Below, piece by piece: positions 61,804 through 64,000 of a stretch of 64,000 bases of DNA; the stretch's first letter is position 1, and each line of letters begins with the position of its first letter. Made by a program: the position numbers and the translations under genes. This DNA comes from Hominimerdicola alba. Its GTDB lineage: Bacteria > Bacillota > Clostridia > Oscillospirales > Ruminococcaceae. Location of the stretch: NCBI RefSeq assembly GCF_900109655.1, contig NZ_FOAT01000001.1:310001-374000 (forward strand). The letters are read 5' to 3'. A model generated the notes under the pieces. It made no database searches and had not been told where the DNA came from. It saw only the letters and a list, made by a program, of their open reading frames with translations.

Positions 61804-62157
61804 TTATTTATTTAAATTCATGATAATTGATGTAATGATTCCAATAATTGTTAAGATAACAAAAAAAGTCAACTTCGAATTAATTGATTTCAATAATTCA
61901 TTTGTTTTATACTGTTCTAGCTGAATTGCTAAAATAGAATCATCTTTGGGAGTATACTTGTAATAAAGCCAGTTCTCATCAGTTATCTTTACAACTAAAA
62001 AATTATCACGGGAATCTTTATTATCTTCAAATTGCTCTTTTGATGATAATTGATATAGTTTACCATTAAATAGTAGAATTCTATCTTTATATTTGTACTC
62101 ATGTAAGTCATAAATATTTACAGTATTAATCAACTCTGTGACATTTTCCTTGTTCAT
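61804..62157 (-). CDS. AT-rich orphan, C-terminal membrane segment, unknown
   Basis: 117 residues, soluble and charged for about 90 residues (NIYDLHEYKYKDRILLFNGK) and ending in one membrane segment (LTFFVILTIIGIITSIIMNL). Base composition is clearly more AT-rich than the neighbours and codons end mainly in A or T. It may be a recent arrival or a toxin/immunity-type gene. It has its own terminator. No family is recognised. Confidence 0.6.
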   Translation of the reverse strand: MNKENVTELINTVNIYDLHEYKYKDRILLFNGKLYQLSSKEQFEDNKDSRDNFLVVKITDENWLYYKYTPKDDSILAIQLEQYKTNELLKSINSKLTFFVILTIIGIITSIIMNLNK

Positions 62158-62208
62158 AACAAAAACTTAGACCTTTCTATAATATTTAAGCCATAATGAA
62201 AATTACAA

Positions 62209-63285
62209 TTACTTATCTCCAAACGAAACGCCCAATGCCTTAGCATACTTCACCATCTGGTCGTCCTCAGGCACGAATTTCGTCTTTCCTGCAACATCTT
62301 CCAGCTTATTCTCAGATACAACTTCCTTTATCATTGCAACTGCATAGCCGTACTTTTCCTTAGCAACAAGCTCTGCCGCGTGTACACCGAATTTTGTAGC
62401 AAGTACTCTGTCATAAGCCGAAGGGCTTCCGCCGCGAAGCATATGACCGGGTATACATACTCTTGTCTCTCTGCCTGTCATCTGTTCGATCTGCTTTGCT
62501 ATACGAGCGGTAGCGGTGGTAATGCCCTGTTCAGCACGGAGCTTAGCACGCTCCTTCTTCTTCATCTTAGCTTCTTCCTTATCGAAAGCGCCCTCAGCTA
62601 CTGCCATGATGGAGAATCCCTTGGAATCACGGCGCTCACAGGCTGCCGCAAGCTTTTCGATATCGTAAGGTATCTCGGGGATGACGATCATATCAGCACC
62701 GCCAGCGATTCCCGAATAGAGGGTCAGCCAGCCAGCCTTGTTGCCCATTATCTCAGCTACAAGGATACGTCCGTGAGAATTAGCGGTGGAGTGCAGTCTG
62801 TCGATAACATCGGTGGCGGTATCCACAGCGGTATGGAAACCAAAAGTCACGCTTGTGCCCCAGATATCGTTGTCGATGGTCTTGGGAAGACCGATAACGT
62901 TAAGACCCTCTGAACTCAGCAGATTAGCGGTCTTATGGGTGCCGTTTCCGCCCAGTGTCAGCAGACAATCCAGCTTCTGCTTTTTGTAGGTAGCTTTCAT
63001 CGCCTTGACTTTATCGACCTTATCGTCTTCAATTACCTGCATCATCTTGAAAGGTGTTCTCTTTGTACCGAAGATAGTTCCGCCCGTGGTGAGTATACCC
63101 GAAAAATCCGACTGGTTCATCTCTTTGCACAGACCATTTATCAGACCGAAATAACCGTCATGTATACCGACTATCTCAACGTCCTCGCCGAATTTTTCAT
63201 AACAAGCCTTGGCAACACCTCTGATGGTCGCGTTAAGTCCGGGACAGTCGCCGCCGCTTGTGAGTATACCTATTCTTCTCTTCAT
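62209..63285 (-). CDS. 6-phosphofructokinase (family A)
   Basis: 358 residues. The enzyme phosphorylates fructose 6-phosphate in glycolysis. GILTSGGDCPGLNATIRGV begins it, LGGNGTHKTANLL is the phosphoryl-donor loop, and GLPKTIDNDIWGTS holds the catalytic Asp. The donor-loop Gly points to ATP, while Lys in PKTIDND is typical of PPi-dependent enzymes, so the donor is uncertain. The gene is 29 bases downstream of the chemotaxis receptor gene without a visible terminator. Confidence 0.9.
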   Translation of the reverse strand: MKRRIGILTSGGDCPGLNATIRGVAKACYEKFGEDVEIVGIHDGYFGLINGLCKEMNQSDFSGILTTGGTIFGTKRTPFKMMQVIEDDKVDKVKAMKATYKKQKLDCLLTLGGNGTHKTANLLSSEGLNVIGLPKTIDNDIWGTSVTFGFHTAVDTATDVIDRLHSTANSHGRILVAEIMGNKAGWLTLYSGIAGGADMIVIPEIPYDIEKLAAACERRDSKGFSIMAVAEGAFDKEEAKMKKKERAKLRAEQGITTATARIAKQIEQMTGRETRVCIPGHMLRGGSPSAYDRVLATKFGVHAAELVAKEKYGYAVAMIKEVVSENKLEDVAGKTKFVPEDDQMVKYAKALGVSFGDK

Positions 63286-63314
63286 ATCTGATCATATCCT
63301 TTCTGTTATCTTCG

Positions 63315-64000
63315 TCAGTATTTATCATCAAGATCGTCTAAAAATGCCTGATCGTCATCATCGTCAAGATCCATACCAGTCAGCTGCATAACTCTGTTTT
63401 TGAGAATCGAGGAATTCTCTTCGGGAACTGAGTAGTCATACTTTGAGATACCGCCGGTGGACTTTGGTTCTTCACCCAGCTTGAATCTTGCTATCATGTT
63501 CTTGAGTATCAGCGACTGGCTTGAAAGCTCCTCACTGGCAGATGCTGTACCCACGGAAGCGGAAGTATTCGCTGAAACTACGGTGGATATCTGTCCGAGA
63601 CCTGTATTTATCTGGGCGATAGCTTCCGTCTGCGCTTCCGATGCTTCGGAGATATTCTTTACAAGGGTCTGTATCTCTTCGGAGCCCTCAACTATGCTGC
63701 CAAGGGATTCCGCAGTCTTTTCTGCGATCTGTGAGCCCTTCTGTACAGCCGCCGAGGAATTCTCGATAAGTGAAGCTGTCTGCTTTGCCGCTTCGGCGGA
63801 ACGTGAAGCAAGCCGTCTTACTTCATCTGCGACCACACCGAAGCCCTTTGAACCTTCACGGGCAGCTTCAACTGCGGCATTCAGCGCGAGTATATTGGTC
63901 TGGAAAGCTATCTCGTCTATGACCTTGATTATCTTGGATATCTCCTCTGAGGATATCCTTATCTCGTTAATAGCGCTGAGCATATTGGTCATATCGTCAT
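63315..64000 (-). CDS. C-terminal part of a methyl-accepting chemotaxis protein (5' end outside window)
   Basis: The frame is open to the window edge. The visible part is the signalling domain: the conserved hairpin tip [20 protein letters not shown], then [20 protein letters not shown], followed by the long descending helix and a tail of about 50 residues ending [17 protein letters not shown]. It would signal to CheA via CheW. No other chemotaxis gene is in the window. Confidence 0.93.
   Translation of the reverse strand, partial: DDMTNMLSAINEIRISSEEISKIIKVIDEIAFQTNILALNAAVEAAREGSKGFGVVADEVRRLASRSAEAAKQTASLIENSSAAVQKGSQIAEKTAESLGSIVEGSEEIQTLVKNISEASEAQTEAIAQINTGLGQISTVVSANTSASVGTASASEELSSQSLILKNMIARFKLGEEPKSTGGISKYDYSVPEENSSILKNRVMQLTGMDLDDDDDQAFLDDLDDKY

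Overview
The window looks like chromosome of a Ruminococcus-type Clostridia (Oscillospiraceae), most likely from the R. albus / R. flavefaciens group. The evidence is: two secreted proteins ending in type I dockerins, a GH74 xyloglucanase-like enzyme with two fibronectin-III-like domains, a secreted beta-helix protein, strong AGGAGG-type ribosome binding sites, near-consensus TTGACA-N17-TATAAT promoters, and a sporulation pair spoIIGA-sigE. The species assignment is inference. I saw no rRNA, tRNA or CRISPR array.

Layout. 0-11 kb: the 3' end of a membrane protein, ung, lysA, zinc-ribbon proteins, then a housekeeping run prfA - VOC protein - sua5 - coaE - lytic transglycosylase - M18 aminopeptidase - hydrolase. 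11-18 kb: spoIIGA-sigE, a dead IS66-type orfA remnant, an atypical methionyl-tRNA synthetase, small unknown genes and gltX. 18.5-21.7 kb: rnhA, cysteine desulfurase and mnmA (tRNA thiolation), then a frameshifted small gene. 22-33 kb: an sdpRI-like pair, a ZIP transporter, a GH3 hexosaminidase-like protein, bioY with a BirA-like operator, a degenerate kinase, mgtE behind a long structured leader, and a flavoprotein. 33-42.5 kb: two ABC export/permease systems separated by a lone phage-type gene; the second sits beside its TetR regulator. 42.7-58.3 kb: secreted and surface proteins (lipoproteins, dockerin proteins, an acyl-adenylating enzyme next to a dockerin esterase, GH74, beta-helix protein). 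58.4-64 kb: an NAD operon (NrtR-type regulator, NADAR glycohydrolase, nadE), pepT, an AT-rich orphan, pfkA and the end of a chemotaxis receptor.

The most unusual feature is a dispersed, multi-hairpin intergenic element. There are five well-formed copies plus one degenerate copy. In nearly every case the same end lies about 20-40 nt downstream of a stop codon, in the orientation of that gene; between two convergent genes there is one copy per gene, placed head to head. Stems differ completely in sequence between copies while pairing is kept, which looks like covariation. I know of no named family it matches. Other leads are the mgtE leader (long, ending in a terminator-like hairpin, not recognisable as an M-box), the NrtR-NADAR-nadE operon, and the acyl-adenylating enzyme/dockerin-esterase pair.
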